A stretch of 64,000 nt of DNA. It comes from QHCA01 sp038237645. GTDB taxonomy: Bacteria; Actinomycetota; Actinomycetes; Mycobacteriales; QHCA01. The notes beneath the pieces are model-generated. The model was not told the DNA's origin and ran no database searches. It saw only the letters and a program-made list of their open reading frames with translations. The position numbers were made by a program, and so were the translations under genes. Each line of letters begins with the position of its first letter. Position 1 is the first letter of the stretch. The stretch spans positions 1 through 64,000 of the forward strand of contig JBBRYN010000002.1 of the NCBI GenBank assembly GCA_038237645.1. The letters run 5' to 3'. This document shows, piece by piece, positions 24,244-32,637 of the stretch.

Positions 24244-24861
24244 TTAACCGAGCAGGGCCGCCGAGTGCGCACCGAGGCCCAGTGCCTGAGCGGCGGCGAG
24301 GTCGGCGGCGGTGTCGACGTCGCGACGTAGCGATGGCCAGTCACCGTCGAGCTCGACGGCCCCCGAAGCGGCGTGAGCGGTCCGGGACCGTGGCCCGTAG
24401 GCCGGGTTCAGTGCGTCGCCCGCAGCCACTGCCAGCAGGGTGGTGCCCGTCCCGCCGGCGTCGGCGACAAAGGACCGCCGGTGCGCCGCCGCGGCCTTCA
24501 GTGCGGCGGCGAGCTCGGCCGGGCGCAAGGCCGGGAGGTCGGCGGAGACAACGGCGACCGGTGCCCGCGGCGCCATCCGAGCGGCTGTCAGCGCGCCGTG
24601 CACGACGGCGGGGTTGAGCCCGGCGCCGGGCTCGTCGGCAATCACGAGCGCTCCCAGCCCGTGCAGCGCGCCGGCCGCCTGCGGGTCGTCGGTCACCGCG
24701 ACCACGCGGGCGACTGCAGGGCACTGCACGGCGGCACTAACCGTGTCCAGGCAGATGGCCAGCACCAGCCGGTCGTGTGCGACGTCCGGCACGGCATTGC
24801 GGAGCCGGGTCTTGGCCGCGTCGAGTCGCTTGACGGGGATGACGACCGACCAGCCAGGCAT
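24244..24861 (-). CDS. fbiD: 2-phospho-L-lactate / phosphoenolpyruvate guanylyltransferase (F420 synthesis)
   Basis: 205 residues of the CofC/FbiD family. The enzyme activates phospholactate or PEP with GTP for coenzyme F420 synthesis. Seen are the nucleotidyltransferase start WSVVIPVKRLDAAKTRL, VVAVTDDP, ADEPGAGLNPAV, VVSADLPALRP and RRDVDTAADL. ATG 24861 is the first start before the homologous region. The gene is divergent from the acyltransferase, 120 bp away. In mycobacteria the homologue uses PEP. Confidence 0.9.
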   Translation of the reverse strand: MPGWSVVIPVKRLDAAKTRLRNAVPDVAHDRLVLAICLDTVSAAVQCPAVARVVAVTDDPQAAGALHGLGALVIADEPGAGLNPAVVHGALTAARMAPRAPVAVVSADLPALRPAELAAALKAAAAHRRSFVADAGGTGTTLLAVAAGDALNPAYGPRSRTAHAASGAVELDGDWPSLRRDVDTAADLAAAQALGLGAHSAALLG

Positions 24862-24981
24862 TCCACCATCCTCACAGGCCGCAGTGGCTGCCGGACCCCC
24901 GGTCCGGTCGGGGCGCCGTGGACACGCCCGGCGGCACCGGCGAGGATGAGGCGCAACGGGGGGCCCGGCGGAGGAGGCTGC

Positions 24982-25710
24982 GTGCGCAGAGGCAAGTGGG
25001 GCTTCTGGCTTCGGGTCGCCGTCTGCGTCCTCAAGCCGCTGCTCGCCGTCTTCACCCGGCACGAGTGGCGGGGGAGGGAGCACGTGCCGCGCACCGGCGG
25101 CGTGATCATCGTCTTCAACCACGTCTCCTACGCCGACCCGCCGATCGCTGCGCAGTTCGTCTACGACCTGCCCCGGATGCCGAGGTTTCTCGCGAAGGAA
25201 TCGCTGTTCCGGTTGCCACTTGTCGGACGGGTGGTTGGTGGGGCCGGTCAGATTCCCGTCTACCGGGGGACCACCGATGCGTCGAGTTCGCTGCGGGCGG
25301 CCAAGAAGGCCCTGGAACGCGGCGAGGCGGTGATCATCTACCCCGAGGGCACGGTCACCAAGGACCCGGACCTGTGGCCGATGACCGCCAAGACGGGTGC
25401 TGCCCGCCTGGCACTGGAGACCGGTACCCCGGTGATTCCCGTGGCCCAGTGGGGCGCTCAGCGGCTCTACGACGGCCGCACCAAGAAGGTGCGGCTGCGC
25501 CCGCGCACCCCGGTTGTGCTGGCGGCCGGCCCGCCGGTCGACCTGTCGGCGTGGGAGGGCAAGACCCTCACCAGCGCGGTCCTGCGCGGTGCAACCGAGG
25601 CGATCATGGTTCGGCTGCGAGACCAGGTGGCCGAGATCCGCGGTGAGACACCGCCGGCGGCGATTTTCCGTCAGCCGGCAGCTGTCCGCCCGGAAGAGGC
25701 CGCCACATGA
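24982..25710 (+). CDS. plsC: 1-acyl-sn-glycerol-3-phosphate acyltransferase (PlsC family)
   Basis: 242 residues. The HX4D catalytic motif is NHVSYADP; the substrate block is IYPEGTVT; GGAGQIPVYRG and IPVAQWGAQ are also present. It makes phosphatidic acid from lysophosphatidate. GTG 24982 is chosen because GGAGGAGG lies 5 bases before; an earlier ATG at 24946 has no ribosome binding site. Overlap with gpsA by ATGA links two steps of glycerophospholipid synthesis. Confidence 0.9.
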   Translation: MRRGKWGFWLRVAVCVLKPLLAVFTRHEWRGREHVPRTGGVIIVFNHVSYADPPIAAQFVYDLPRMPRFLAKESLFRLPLVGRVVGGAGQIPVYRGTTDASSSLRAAKKALERGEAVIIYPEGTVTKDPDLWPMTAKTGAARLALETGTPVIPVAQWGAQRLYDGRTKKVRLRPRTPVVLAAGPPVDLSAWEGKTLTSAVLRGATEAIMVRLRDQVAEIRGETPPAAIFRQPAAVRPEEAAT

Positions 25711-26702
25711 CGCGCGCCGCCGTGCTCGGCGCCGGCTCATGGGGGACCGCCTTCGGCAAGGTGCTGGCCGACGCCGGCTGCGACGTCACCCTGTGGGCTC
25801 GGCGGGCTCAGGTGGCGGCCGCGGTCCAGGCCACCCGGCGGAATCCGGACTATCTCGCCGACATCCGGCTCCCGGACCGGCTGTCGGCGACCAAGGACGC
25901 CGAGGCGGCGATCGGCGGCGCAGACCTCGTCGTCCTCGCGGTGCCGTCGCAGACCTTGCGGGAAAACCTTGGCCATTGGCGGTCGGCCATTGCCCCGACA
26001 GCCACGGTGGTCAGCCTGATGAAGGGCGTCGAGCTCGGGACCACGGCCCGGATGAGCCAGGTCATCTGCGAGGTCGCCGTCGTGACCGAGGATCGGGTCG
26101 CCGTGGTCACCGGCCCCAACCTCGCCCGGGAGATCGCCCTCGAGCAGCCGGCCGCCTCCGTCGTCGCGTGCCTGGACCCCTGCCGGGCGGGGGCGTTGCA
26201 GGCGGCGTGCACCACAAGCTACTTCCGGCCCTACACCAACAGCGACGTCGTCGGCTGCGAACTCGGCGGTGCGGTGAAGAACGTCATCGCCCTGGCGGCC
26301 GGCATGGCAGAGGGGATGGGATTCGGCGACAACACCAAGGCGTCCCTCATCACCCGCGGTCTGGCGGAGACCGCCCGCCTCGGCGCAGCGCTGGGCGCTG
26401 ACCCCATGACCTTCGCCGGCCTGGCCGGCCTCGGCGACCTGGTGGTGACTTGCACGTCACCGCTGTCGCGCAACCGCAGCTTCGGTGAGCGGCTGGGCCG
26501 CGGGGAGACCCTGGAGCAGGCCCAGGCAGCCACCCGGCAGACGGCAGAGGGGGTGAAGTCCTGCCAATCGATCCTCGACCTGGCCCGCAAGAACAACGTG
26601 GACATGCCGATAACCGAGCAGATCGTGCGCGTGTGCCACGACGGGCTGGCAGTCTCGGTGGCCATGAAGACGCTGATGGGGCGGGAGACCAAACCGGAAT
26701 GA
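25707..26702 (+). CDS. gpsA: Glycerol-3-phosphate dehydrogenase [NAD(P)+]
   Basis: 331 residues. N-terminal Rossmann fold AAVLGAGSWGTAFGKVLADA; NPDYL; VSLMKGVE; TGPNLAREIA; catalytic Lys in GGAVKNVIALAAGMAEGM; GDLVVTCTSPLSRN. Makes sn-glycerol-3-phosphate for phospholipids. It overlaps plsC upstream and the trans-sulfuration enzyme downstream. Confidence 0.97.
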   Translation: MTRAAVLGAGSWGTAFGKVLADAGCDVTLWARRAQVAAAVQATRRNPDYLADIRLPDRLSATKDAEAAIGGADLVVLAVPSQTLRENLGHWRSAIAPTATVVSLMKGVELGTTARMSQVICEVAVVTEDRVAVVTGPNLAREIALEQPAASVVACLDPCRAGALQAACTTSYFRPYTNSDVVGCELGGAVKNVIALAAGMAEGMGFGDNTKASLITRGLAETARLGAALGADPMTFAGLAGLGDLVVTCTSPLSRNRSFGERLGRGETLEQAQAATRQTAEGVKSCQSILDLARKNNVDMPITEQIVRVCHDGLAVSVAMKTLMGRETKPE

Positions 26703-27889
26703 GCGACTACGGCGAGCACACCCGGGCGGTGCACCTGCCGCCTCCCAACACGCCGGTCCAGCGGCCGATGGGCCTGCCTGTCTACCGGTCCGCCGTCTTC
26801 GGATTCGACACGGCGCAGGAATACGCCGACGTGCTCGGTGACCGGGCACCCGGATATGTCTACAGCCGCATCGACAACCCCACCGTCGACGCCTTCGCCG
26901 CCGCCGTCGCCGCCCTGGAGGGACACGCAGTGGACGGCGAGGTCACCGGGCAGGCCTTCGCCTCCGGGATGGCCGCCATTTCCACAGTGCTGCTCACCTT
27001 CCTCGAGGCCGGTTCGCACGTCGTCGCTTCGCGTGAGCTCTACGGCGGCACGTACTCCCTGCTGCACCGGGTGCTGCCCAAATACGGCGTGACGACGACC
27101 TTCGTCGACGTTGCCGACGTCGAGGCAGTGCGGCGTGTCACCACATCGCAGACGGCGATGGTCTGGGCCGAAACGATGGCAAACCCGACGCTGACGGTGG
27201 CCGACCTGCCGTCGCTGGCCGCGATCGCGCACGATGCCGGGGCGCTGCTCGGAGTCGATTCCACCTTCGCATCTCCCATCGTGTGCCGGCCGCTGGAGCA
27301 CGGCGCCGACATCGTGGTGCACTCGGCGACCAAGTACCTCGGCGGGCACAGCGACGCGACCGGCGGTGTGGCGGTGGGCTCGCCCGGACTCCTGGCCGGG
27401 GTGCGGGCATTGCGCATCGACCTGGGGGGCTCGATGGCCCCCGACGAAGCGTTCCTCATGCATCGGGGGTTGGCCACACTGCCGCTGCGGGTGATCCGAT
27501 CGAATCAGACCTCGTTGGCGGTCGCGACCGCGCTGGAGGGTCACCCGGCCCTCGACCGGGTTCATCACCCCGGGCTGGTCTCGCACCGCGACCACGCGCT
27601 GGCGACCAAGCTGTTCGACCCGGGGCGCTTCGGGGGCATCGTCACCGTTGACGTGCGAGGCGGCCGGGAGGGGGGCATCGCCTTCTGCAACCGCCTCCGG
27701 CTGGTCCAGAACGCCACCTCACTGGCCGGCACCCACACGGTGGTGAGCCATGTCGCGTCGACCACGCATCGGCAACTCGACGACGCGGCGCTGGCCGCCG
27801 GCGGGATGGCGGCCGGCAGCGTGCGAATCGCGATCGGGCTGGAGGATCCCGAGGACCTGATTGCCGACATCACCCAGGCCCTGGGCTGA
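26699..27889 (+). CDS. Cys/Met metabolism PLP enzyme (cystathionine synthase/lyase family)
   Basis: 396 residues of fold-type I trans-sulfuration enzymes. PLP contacts YSRIDNPTVDAF, ASGMAAIST, ETMANPTLTVADL; the PLP-lysine motif is HSATKYLGGHSD; the C-terminus has LVQNATSLAGTHTVVSHVAS and GSVRIAIGLEDPEDLIADI. Family members act as cystathionine gamma-synthase, cystathionine lyase, O-acetylhomoserine sulfhydrylase or methionine gamma-lyase; the specific reaction cannot be decided here. ATG 26699 overlaps the gpsA stop. Confidence 0.85.
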   Translation: MSDYGEHTRAVHLPPPNTPVQRPMGLPVYRSAVFGFDTAQEYADVLGDRAPGYVYSRIDNPTVDAFAAAVAALEGHAVDGEVTGQAFASGMAAISTVLLTFLEAGSHVVASRELYGGTYSLLHRVLPKYGVTTTFVDVADVEAVRRVTTSQTAMVWAETMANPTLTVADLPSLAAIAHDAGALLGVDSTFASPIVCRPLEHGADIVVHSATKYLGGHSDATGGVAVGSPGLLAGVRALRIDLGGSMAPDEAFLMHRGLATLPLRVIRSNQTSLAVATALEGHPALDRVHHPGLVSHRDHALATKLFDPGRFGGIVTVDVRGGREGGIAFCNRLRLVQNATSLAGTHTVVSHVASTTHRQLDDAALAAGGMAAGSVRIAIGLEDPEDLIADITQALG

Positions 27890-27932
27890 CCCACGCGCCG
27901 CACCGACCTTCCGCACCACCCCTTCTTCCTTC

Positions 27933-27959
27933 CCGCGGTGACCCTCCCTTCCACCGCGG
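27933..27959 (+). terminator. Hairpin after the trans-sulfuration gene
   Basis: CCGCGGTG (27933-27940) and CACCGCGG (27952-27959) form a perfect 8-bp stem with an 11-base C/T-rich loop, 44 bases past the stop codon. A second weaker dyad (GTGATC...GATCAC) follows before the ddl promoter. Confidence 0.5.
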
Positions 27960-28052
27960 TGATCGTGCTCGTGCAGGGCGACACGCCGGTGAGTGCCGGC
28001 AAACCTGCATGATCACGCACGCGGGGAGGCTGAATAGCGGGGACAGCACGGG

Positions 28053-28058
28053 TACGCT
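28053..28058 (+). promoter_or_regulatory. -10 element of a leaderless ddl transcript
   Basis: TACGCT ends 7 bases before the ddl GTG (28066). In actinobacteria this spacing typically places the transcription start at the start codon, giving a leaderless mRNA. No Shine-Dalgarno sequence precedes the GTG. No clear -35 box. Confidence 0.5.
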
Positions 28059-28065
28059 GCGCGCT

Positions 28066-29178
28066 GTGACGGATGTGCCGCGGCGGATCAGGGTTGCCGT
28101 CGTCTTCGGCGGCCGGAGCACCGAGCACTCCATCTCCTGTGTGAGTGCCGGCAGCGTGCTGCGTGCCTTGGACCGGGACCGCTACGACGTCGTGCCGATC
28201 GGCATCACCCGGGAGGGCAGCTGGGTGCTGACCGGCGACGATCCCAAGGCGCTGGAGATTCACGGCCGCGAGCTGCCCGAGGTGGCCAAGGGGGATGCCG
28301 TCGTGATGCCCGGCGATCCGACCCGCGGCGGCCTCCTGGCGGCTGAGCCGGGCGATGGGGCCCGGATCCTCGGCGCTGTCGACGTGGTCTTCCCGGTGCT
28401 GCACGGGGCGTACGGCGAGGACGGCACGATCCAGGGGCTGCTGGAGATGGCCGGCACGCCATATGTCGGCTCGGGCGTGTTCGCCAGTGCCGCTGCCATG
28501 GACAAGGAATACGCCAAGAAGCTGCTGGCCGCCGAGGGCTTGCCGATCGGCGACTACGCCGTTCTGCGGCCGGGCGGTGGCACCCTCGATGCGGCCCGGC
28601 GCGACCGCCTCGGCCTGCCGGTCTTCGTCAAACCGGCCCGGGCCGGCTCGAGCCTCGGCATCACCAAGGTGCAGGACTGGGGCGACCTGCCGGCCGCCCT
28701 GGCGACCGCCCGCACCGTCGACCCCAAGGTCATCGTCGAGCGCGCCCTCGTCGGTCGTGAGATCGAGTGCGGGGTGCTCGAAGGTTCGCCGGGTCAGCCG
28801 CCCGAGGCCAGCGTGCCCGGGGAGATCCGGCTCCTGGGTGGCCGGGAATGGTACGACTTCGAGGCGAAGTATATCTGCGACGTCTGCGAGTTCGACGTGC
28901 CGGCGGTGCTGCCCGACGAGGTGACACGGCGGCTGCGCGAGCTTTCGGTCCGGGCGTTCACCGCGCTCGGCTGCGCGGGCCTGGCCCGGGTGGACTTCTT
29001 CGTCACCGGTGACGGCCGCTCCACCGACGACTTGGTGGTCAACGAGGTGAACACCATGCCCGGCTTCACGCCGATCTCCATGTTTTCCCGCGCGTGGACC
29101 GCCACCGGTGTGGACTTCCCCAACCTGGTGGGTCGGCTGATCGAGACGGCACTGGCCAGGGGCACCGGCCTGCGCTGA
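28066..29178 (+). CDS. ddl: D-alanine--D-alanine ligase
   Basis: 370 residues of the ATP-grasp family; joins two D-Ala for peptidoglycan. Seen are VAVVFGGRSTEHSISCVSAG, VFPVLHGAYGEDGTIQGLLE, GVFASAAAMDKEYAKKLLA, FVKPARAGSSLGITKV, ECGVLEG and VNEVNTMPGFTPISMFSRAW. GTG 28066 is chosen over the upstream ATG at 28009 because the family begins at RIRVAVVFGG and a -10 box sits just before the GTG. Confidence 0.95.
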   Translation: MTDVPRRIRVAVVFGGRSTEHSISCVSAGSVLRALDRDRYDVVPIGITREGSWVLTGDDPKALEIHGRELPEVAKGDAVVMPGDPTRGGLLAAEPGDGARILGAVDVVFPVLHGAYGEDGTIQGLLEMAGTPYVGSGVFASAAAMDKEYAKKLLAAEGLPIGDYAVLRPGGGTLDAARRDRLGLPVFVKPARAGSSLGITKVQDWGDLPAALATARTVDPKVIVERALVGREIECGVLEGSPGQPPEASVPGEIRLLGGREWYDFEAKYICDVCEFDVPAVLPDEVTRRLRELSVRAFTALGCAGLARVDFFVTGDGRSTDDLVVNEVNTMPGFTPISMFSRAWTATGVDFPNLVGRLIETALARGTGLR

Positions 29179-29188
29179 CCGGGGCCGG

Positions 29189-29701
29189 TCAGGCCCTCGA
29201 GATCGTACGGTTGAGCGGCGGGGACAGGCCGGCCAGCAGCGGTCCCTGGGAGTCGTACGTTGCCGGGACAAGAACCTGCACGTTGACCCGGCGGCCGACC
29301 GTCGTCCATGTCACCGTGCCCCCGCCAGCGTCCGTGGTCCACCAGACACCGTCGAGCACCAGGTAGTGCCCGACCGGCCCGGGTCGCGGGGCGACTCCAC
29401 ACCGCAGCACCACCGGCGGGTCGCCCCAGGCGGCCACCGACCGGCGGTCGGCCACGACCCGGCGACCGGGCAGCCGGCCCAGGCGGTCGGGAAGGGCGGC
29501 CATCAGGTGCGGGCACACCCGCCGTCCCTCCAGGGTGAACGGCCGGCCGGCGACCCGCACGGCGGATGGACCGGTGGTGGCGGGGTGGACGGCACGGGGA
29601 GGGGCGGTGAGGTGGGCCGTCAGCAGGGCGGCAGCCGTCGCCGCCGGCAGCGCGGCGGCGGTGGCCAGCAGGGCGGCCCGGCGAGATGCCGAGGAGCTCA
29701 G
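29189..29701 (-). CDS. DUF3515 family membrane-anchored protein, probable CTG start
   Basis: About 170 residues. A hydrophobic Ala/Leu-rich N-terminus (RRAALLATAAALPAATAAAL) precedes VRVAGRPFTLEGRRVCPHLM, DRRSVAAWGDPPVVLRCGVA and VNVQVLVPATYDSQG, the DUF3515 core with conserved Cys. The first ATG/GTG/TTG in frame is GTG 29560, which would cut off the membrane anchor. A CTG at 29701 overlaps the stop of the upstream Lrp-type gene (CTGA) and restores the anchor. Function unknown; the family often sits beside thiL and rpmB in actinobacteria. Confidence 0.7.
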   Translation of the reverse strand: MSSSASRRAALLATAAALPAATAAALLTAHLTAPPRAVHPATTGPSAVRVAGRPFTLEGRRVCPHLMAALPDRLGRLPGRRVVADRRSVAAWGDPPVVLRCGVAPRPGPVGHYLVLDGVWWTTDAGGGTVTWTTVGRRVNVQVLVPATYDSQGPLLAGLSPPLNRTISRA

Positions 29702-29931
29702 AGGTGCACGACCGAGCAGGTCAGCGTGCGGGTGATGCCGGGCACGCTCTGCACCCGGCTGACGACCAGCTTGCCGAGCTCGTCGACGCTGCTGGCTTCG
29801 GTCAGCACGATGACGTCGTAGGGTCCGGTGACGGCATCCACCTGAGCCACACCGTTGATGTCCTTGATCGTCACAGCCACGTCGGCGGCCTTGCCGACCT
29901 CTGTCTGGATGAGGATGTACGCCTGGACCAC
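29698..29931 (-). CDS. Lrp/AsnC ligand-binding domain (RAM) stand-alone protein
   Basis: 77 residues: VQAYILIQTEVGKAADVAVT, INGVAQVDAVTGPYDVIVLT, VSRVQSVPGITRTLTCSVVH. This is the alpha-beta sandwich regulator-of-amino-acid-metabolism domain without a helix-turn-helix, a common short Lrp-like protein in actinobacteria. GTG 29931 has GAAAGGA before it. Likely coupled to the DUF3515 gene and divergent from thiL. Confidence 0.85.
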   Translation of the reverse strand: MVQAYILIQTEVGKAADVAVTIKDINGVAQVDAVTGPYDVIVLTEASSVDELGKLVVSRVQSVPGITRTLTCSVVHL

Positions 29932-29989
29932 GGCGTGTCCTTTCGTCGTCGGGCCGGACCGGACGCTCAAACTATCGCAGGAGGTGACC

Positions 29990-30916
29990 GTGACTGTCGG
30001 TGAGGCGGGGGAATTCGGGCTCATCGCCCGGCTGATCGCGCGCCTCGGTTCCGGTGGAGGGGCGCTGCTCGGGCCGGGAGACGACGCCGCGGTTCTCGAG
30101 ACACCTGACGGCCGGGTCGTGGCCACCACGGATCTACTTCTGGAGGGCGGTCATTTCCGGCGCGACTGGTCCACCGGTTACGACATCGGCCGCAAGGCCG
30201 CCGCACAGAGCCTGGCCGACGTGGCGGCCATGGGTGCGATCCCCACCGCGTTGCTGGTCGGGCTGGGGTGCCCGTCGGACACCCCGCTCGCCTGGATCGA
30301 CGAGCTGACCGACGGCTTGCGCGACGAGACCTGCTCGGTCGGTGCCGCAGTCGTCGGCGGCGACATCGTGCGGGGGGAGCGGGTGACCCTCGCGGTGAGC
30401 GCGCTCGGTGACCTGCAGGGCCGTGACCCGGTGACCCGCGCGGGCGCCCGGCCCGGCGACGTGGTGGCGGTCTGCGGCCGGCTCGGCTGGGCGGCGGCCG
30501 GGCTGGCTGTGCTGGGCAAGGGCTTCCGGTCACCGCGTGCCGTGGTGGAGGCACACCGCCGGCCCGAGCCCCCCTATGCCGAAGGACCGCACGCTGCGGA
30601 CTCCGGTGCCACCGCGATGATCGACGTCAGCGACGGCTTGGTGCAGGATCTCGGGCACCTGGCTACCGCCAGCGGGGTGGCCATCGGGATCCGGCGAGCC
30701 GCCCTGGCGCCGCCGCAACAGCTCGTCGACGTTGGCGCGGCGCTCGGCGTCGATCCGTATGCCTGGGTTCTCACCGGCGGCGACGACCATGCGCTGGCCG
30801 CGACGTTCGGTGCAGCGGTGCCGGCGGGCTGGGTCACCATCGGAGCCGTGGCGGCCGGCGACGGCGTCACCGTGGACGGCGAGCCATCCGCCGGCGGACA
30901 CGACCACTTCGGCTGA
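29990..30916 (+). CDS. thiL: Thiamine-monophosphate kinase
   Basis: 308 residues of the PurM/ThiL fold. Makes thiamine diphosphate from thiamine monophosphate. Motifs: LLGPGDDAAVL, ATTDLLLEGGHFRRDW, IGRKAAAQSLADVAAMGA, GGDIVRGERV, AMIDVSDGLVQDLGHLA. GTG 29990 has AGGAGG 5 bases upstream; a GTG at 29984 overlaps that ribosome binding site and is rejected. Convergent with the DUF4190 gene. Confidence 0.94.
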   Translation: MTVGEAGEFGLIARLIARLGSGGGALLGPGDDAAVLETPDGRVVATTDLLLEGGHFRRDWSTGYDIGRKAAAQSLADVAAMGAIPTALLVGLGCPSDTPLAWIDELTDGLRDETCSVGAAVVGGDIVRGERVTLAVSALGDLQGRDPVTRAGARPGDVVAVCGRLGWAAAGLAVLGKGFRSPRAVVEAHRRPEPPYAEGPHAADSGATAMIDVSDGLVQDLGHLATASGVAIGIRRAALAPPQQLVDVGAALGVDPYAWVLTGGDDHALAATFGAAVPAGWVTIGAVAAGDGVTVDGEPSAGGHDHFG

Positions 30917-30931
30917 GCATCACGGTCGCGG

Positions 30932-31717
30932 TCAGCTCGGCGCGGGACCGGCGCCCTTCGCCGAGCCGGTCAGCTGACCACTCTGCTTGCGCAGCATGCA
31001 CACGACGACCCGGTTGCCGCCCGCCCACGAAGTGCGGGTCGGCTGGACGTAGTAGATGTCGTAGCCGGTGTGGTCGGGAGTCGCATCGACATAGATCGGC
31101 AACTGCTGCCGGCAGCGCGCCACGGCGAAGTCGTCGACCGCCTGATCACCGGGATAGCTGGCGTCGTGCATGGTGGTCACGTAGTAGACCTCGGCCAGGT
31201 GCGGCTGGACGCAGGGCTTGACGGTCAATCCGGAGACCTCGCCCGGCGGCTTCTCGGCCACGCAGTCGCCCACTCGGACCTCCGAGAGGGTGACGAACGT
31301 CTTCGTCTTGACGCGGCCGCCCGAATCGCGCGTCGGGTTCAGCGCGCCCGTGACAGCCAGCCCCGCGATGGCGAGCATCCACAGGAATCCGAACACGATG
31401 CCGGTGATCGCCATACCGTGCCCGCCCCCACCCCGGCGCTTGATCCGGGACAGTGCGACGAAGCCGAAAATCACCCCGAGCAGTCCGCCCAGGCACGGCA
31501 GGATGCCGAAGATCAGTGAGGTGATGGCGAAGCCGTCGGTGCCCGTCCGTTGGGGCGGGGGACCGGGGTAGGGGTATGCAGGGGGGCCCTGCTGCCACGG
31601 CTGCGGCTGCTGCCAGGCCGGTGGCGCCTGCGGGGGCGGCGGTGGCGGCCAGGAGGGCGGAGGGGGTGCCTGCTGCCAGGGGGGAGGGGGCGCCTGCGGC
31701 GGCCAGTCCTGCGACAT
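30932..31717 (-). CDS. DUF4190 / septum-formation domain membrane protein
   Basis: 261 residues. Residues 1-60 are Pro/Gln/Trp-rich and cytoplasmic. Two membrane helices with the DUF4190 pattern follow (GFAITSLIFGILPCLGGLLG; GMAITGIVFGFLWMLAIAGL). The exported tail carries VRVGDCVAEKPPGEV, VKPCVQPHLAEVYYV, and further Cys, typical of the septum-formation-like domain. Start MSQDW at 31717; ATGs at 31726/31729 are possible and no ribosome binding site is clear. An envelope or division role is inferred from the domain name only. Confidence 0.75.
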   Translation of the reverse strand: MSQDWPPQAPPPPWQQAPPPPSWPPPPPPQAPPAWQQPQPWQQGPPAYPYPGPPPQRTGTDGFAITSLIFGILPCLGGLLGVIFGFVALSRIKRRGGGGHGMAITGIVFGFLWMLAIAGLAVTGALNPTRDSGGRVKTKTFVTLSEVRVGDCVAEKPPGEVSGLTVKPCVQPHLAEVYYVTTMHDASYPGDQAVDDFAVARCRQQLPIYVDATPDHTGYDIYYVQPTRTSWAGGNRVVVCMLRKQSGQLTGSAKGAGPAPS

Positions 31718-31797
31718 GCGGCGCATCATGGCAGCGGCGCGACACCGGCACAAATGCCTGCTGGACAGTGGTCAGCCCGTTACTCAGTGTCAACGAG

Positions 31798-32109
31798 ATG
31801 TCCGCGGTCCCCGCGCCCATCGATCGGCAAAGCACTTGCCTGGCCGTGACGTCCGGCCGCTGGCGGATCATCGGGCACCACGAGGGATTGCTCAGGCTGT
31901 TCCCGGCAGCACCTGAGATGTTCCACCGCCGTCGGGCCGACCTGCCAGGGCCGAGCGTCGGCCCCCACGGGGCGGCAGAGAAACCCGACGGAAGCCTGCG
32001 ACCACTGACCGCGGAGGAAGCCCAAGAGATAGGGCTGTTCGATCCGGGCTTTCAGCAATTCTACTTCGGCGAGGACCTCGAGCGTCGGCTGAACGCCGGT
32101 CGGGTCTAG
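31798..32109 (+). CDS. Hypothetical protein, 103 residues
   Basis: The plus-strand frame reads TSGRWRIIGHHEGLLRLFPA, PLTAEEAQEIGLFDPGFQQF and FGEDLERRLNAGRV. The composition is balanced and protein-like, while the opposing frame is not. ATG 31798 is preceded only by a weak ACGAG. No family recognised. It lies divergent from the DUF4190 gene and convergent with rpmB. Bases 32110-32211 contain another short open stretch ending at 32214, described among the rejected items. Confidence 0.45.
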   Translation: MSAVPAPIDRQSTCLAVTSGRWRIIGHHEGLLRLFPAAPEMFHRRRADLPGPSVGPHGAAEKPDGSLRPLTAEEAQEIGLFDPGFQQFYFGEDLERRLNAGRV

Positions 32110-32211
32110 GCACATCGACCAGTAGACGCACGACTACATCGACGCTGCCCGCCCGCCCGGGCGCCGCCGGAAGCTCAAGATCAACGTGAGAAGCCGCCCC
32201 GCCAAAGGGCG

Positions 32212-32400
32212 CTAGCGGCTGACCTTGCCCGCCTTCAGGCAGGACGTGCAGACGTTGAGCCGCTTACGGGTGCCGTTGCCCACCATGGCGCGCACGGTCT
32301 GGATGTTGGGGTTCCAGCGGCGGTTGGTGCGGCGGTGGGAATGCGAGACGGCCATGCCGAACCCTGGCCGCTTGCCACAGACGTCGCACACGCTAGCCAC
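32212..32400 (-). CDS. rpmB: 50S ribosomal protein L28
   Basis: 62 residues: VCDVCGKRPGFGMAVSHSHR, TNRRWNPNIQ, VCTSCLKAGKV. Two CxxC pairs show it is the zinc-binding (C+) form of L28. GTG 32400 has AAGGAG at good spacing. It is divergent from the DAK2 gene; the 237 bases between show no other feature than promoters not resolved by eye. Confidence 0.96.
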   Translation of the reverse strand: MASVCDVCGKRPGFGMAVSHSHRRTNRRWNPNIQTVRAMVGNGTRKRLNVCTSCLKAGKVSR

Positions 32401-32637
32401 GGAACACTCCTTGCGAAGGGACGAGACGGCAGGTAGCAATGGCCGGCCCGCCCAGCAACCGACAGCAACCGACAGCAGCGTAACCAGCCGACCGCATGCC
32501 AGCAAACACGGCCCGGCCCGCAGGCGACAAACGGAGCTGCAAACGGGGGCGCAAACGGGACAGCAGATGCCGTCGGCGGGCGGTGGTCGAATAGGCTCGC
32601 ATTCCGCCCGCGGACCGGCACAAGGAGGGCAGCGGCG

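Noticed and set aside
32121..32214. Plus-strand stretch ending in RRKLKINVRSRPAKGR
   Set aside because: Preceded by a stop with no start codon, only about 25 residues, and overlaps the rpmB stop; probably chance.
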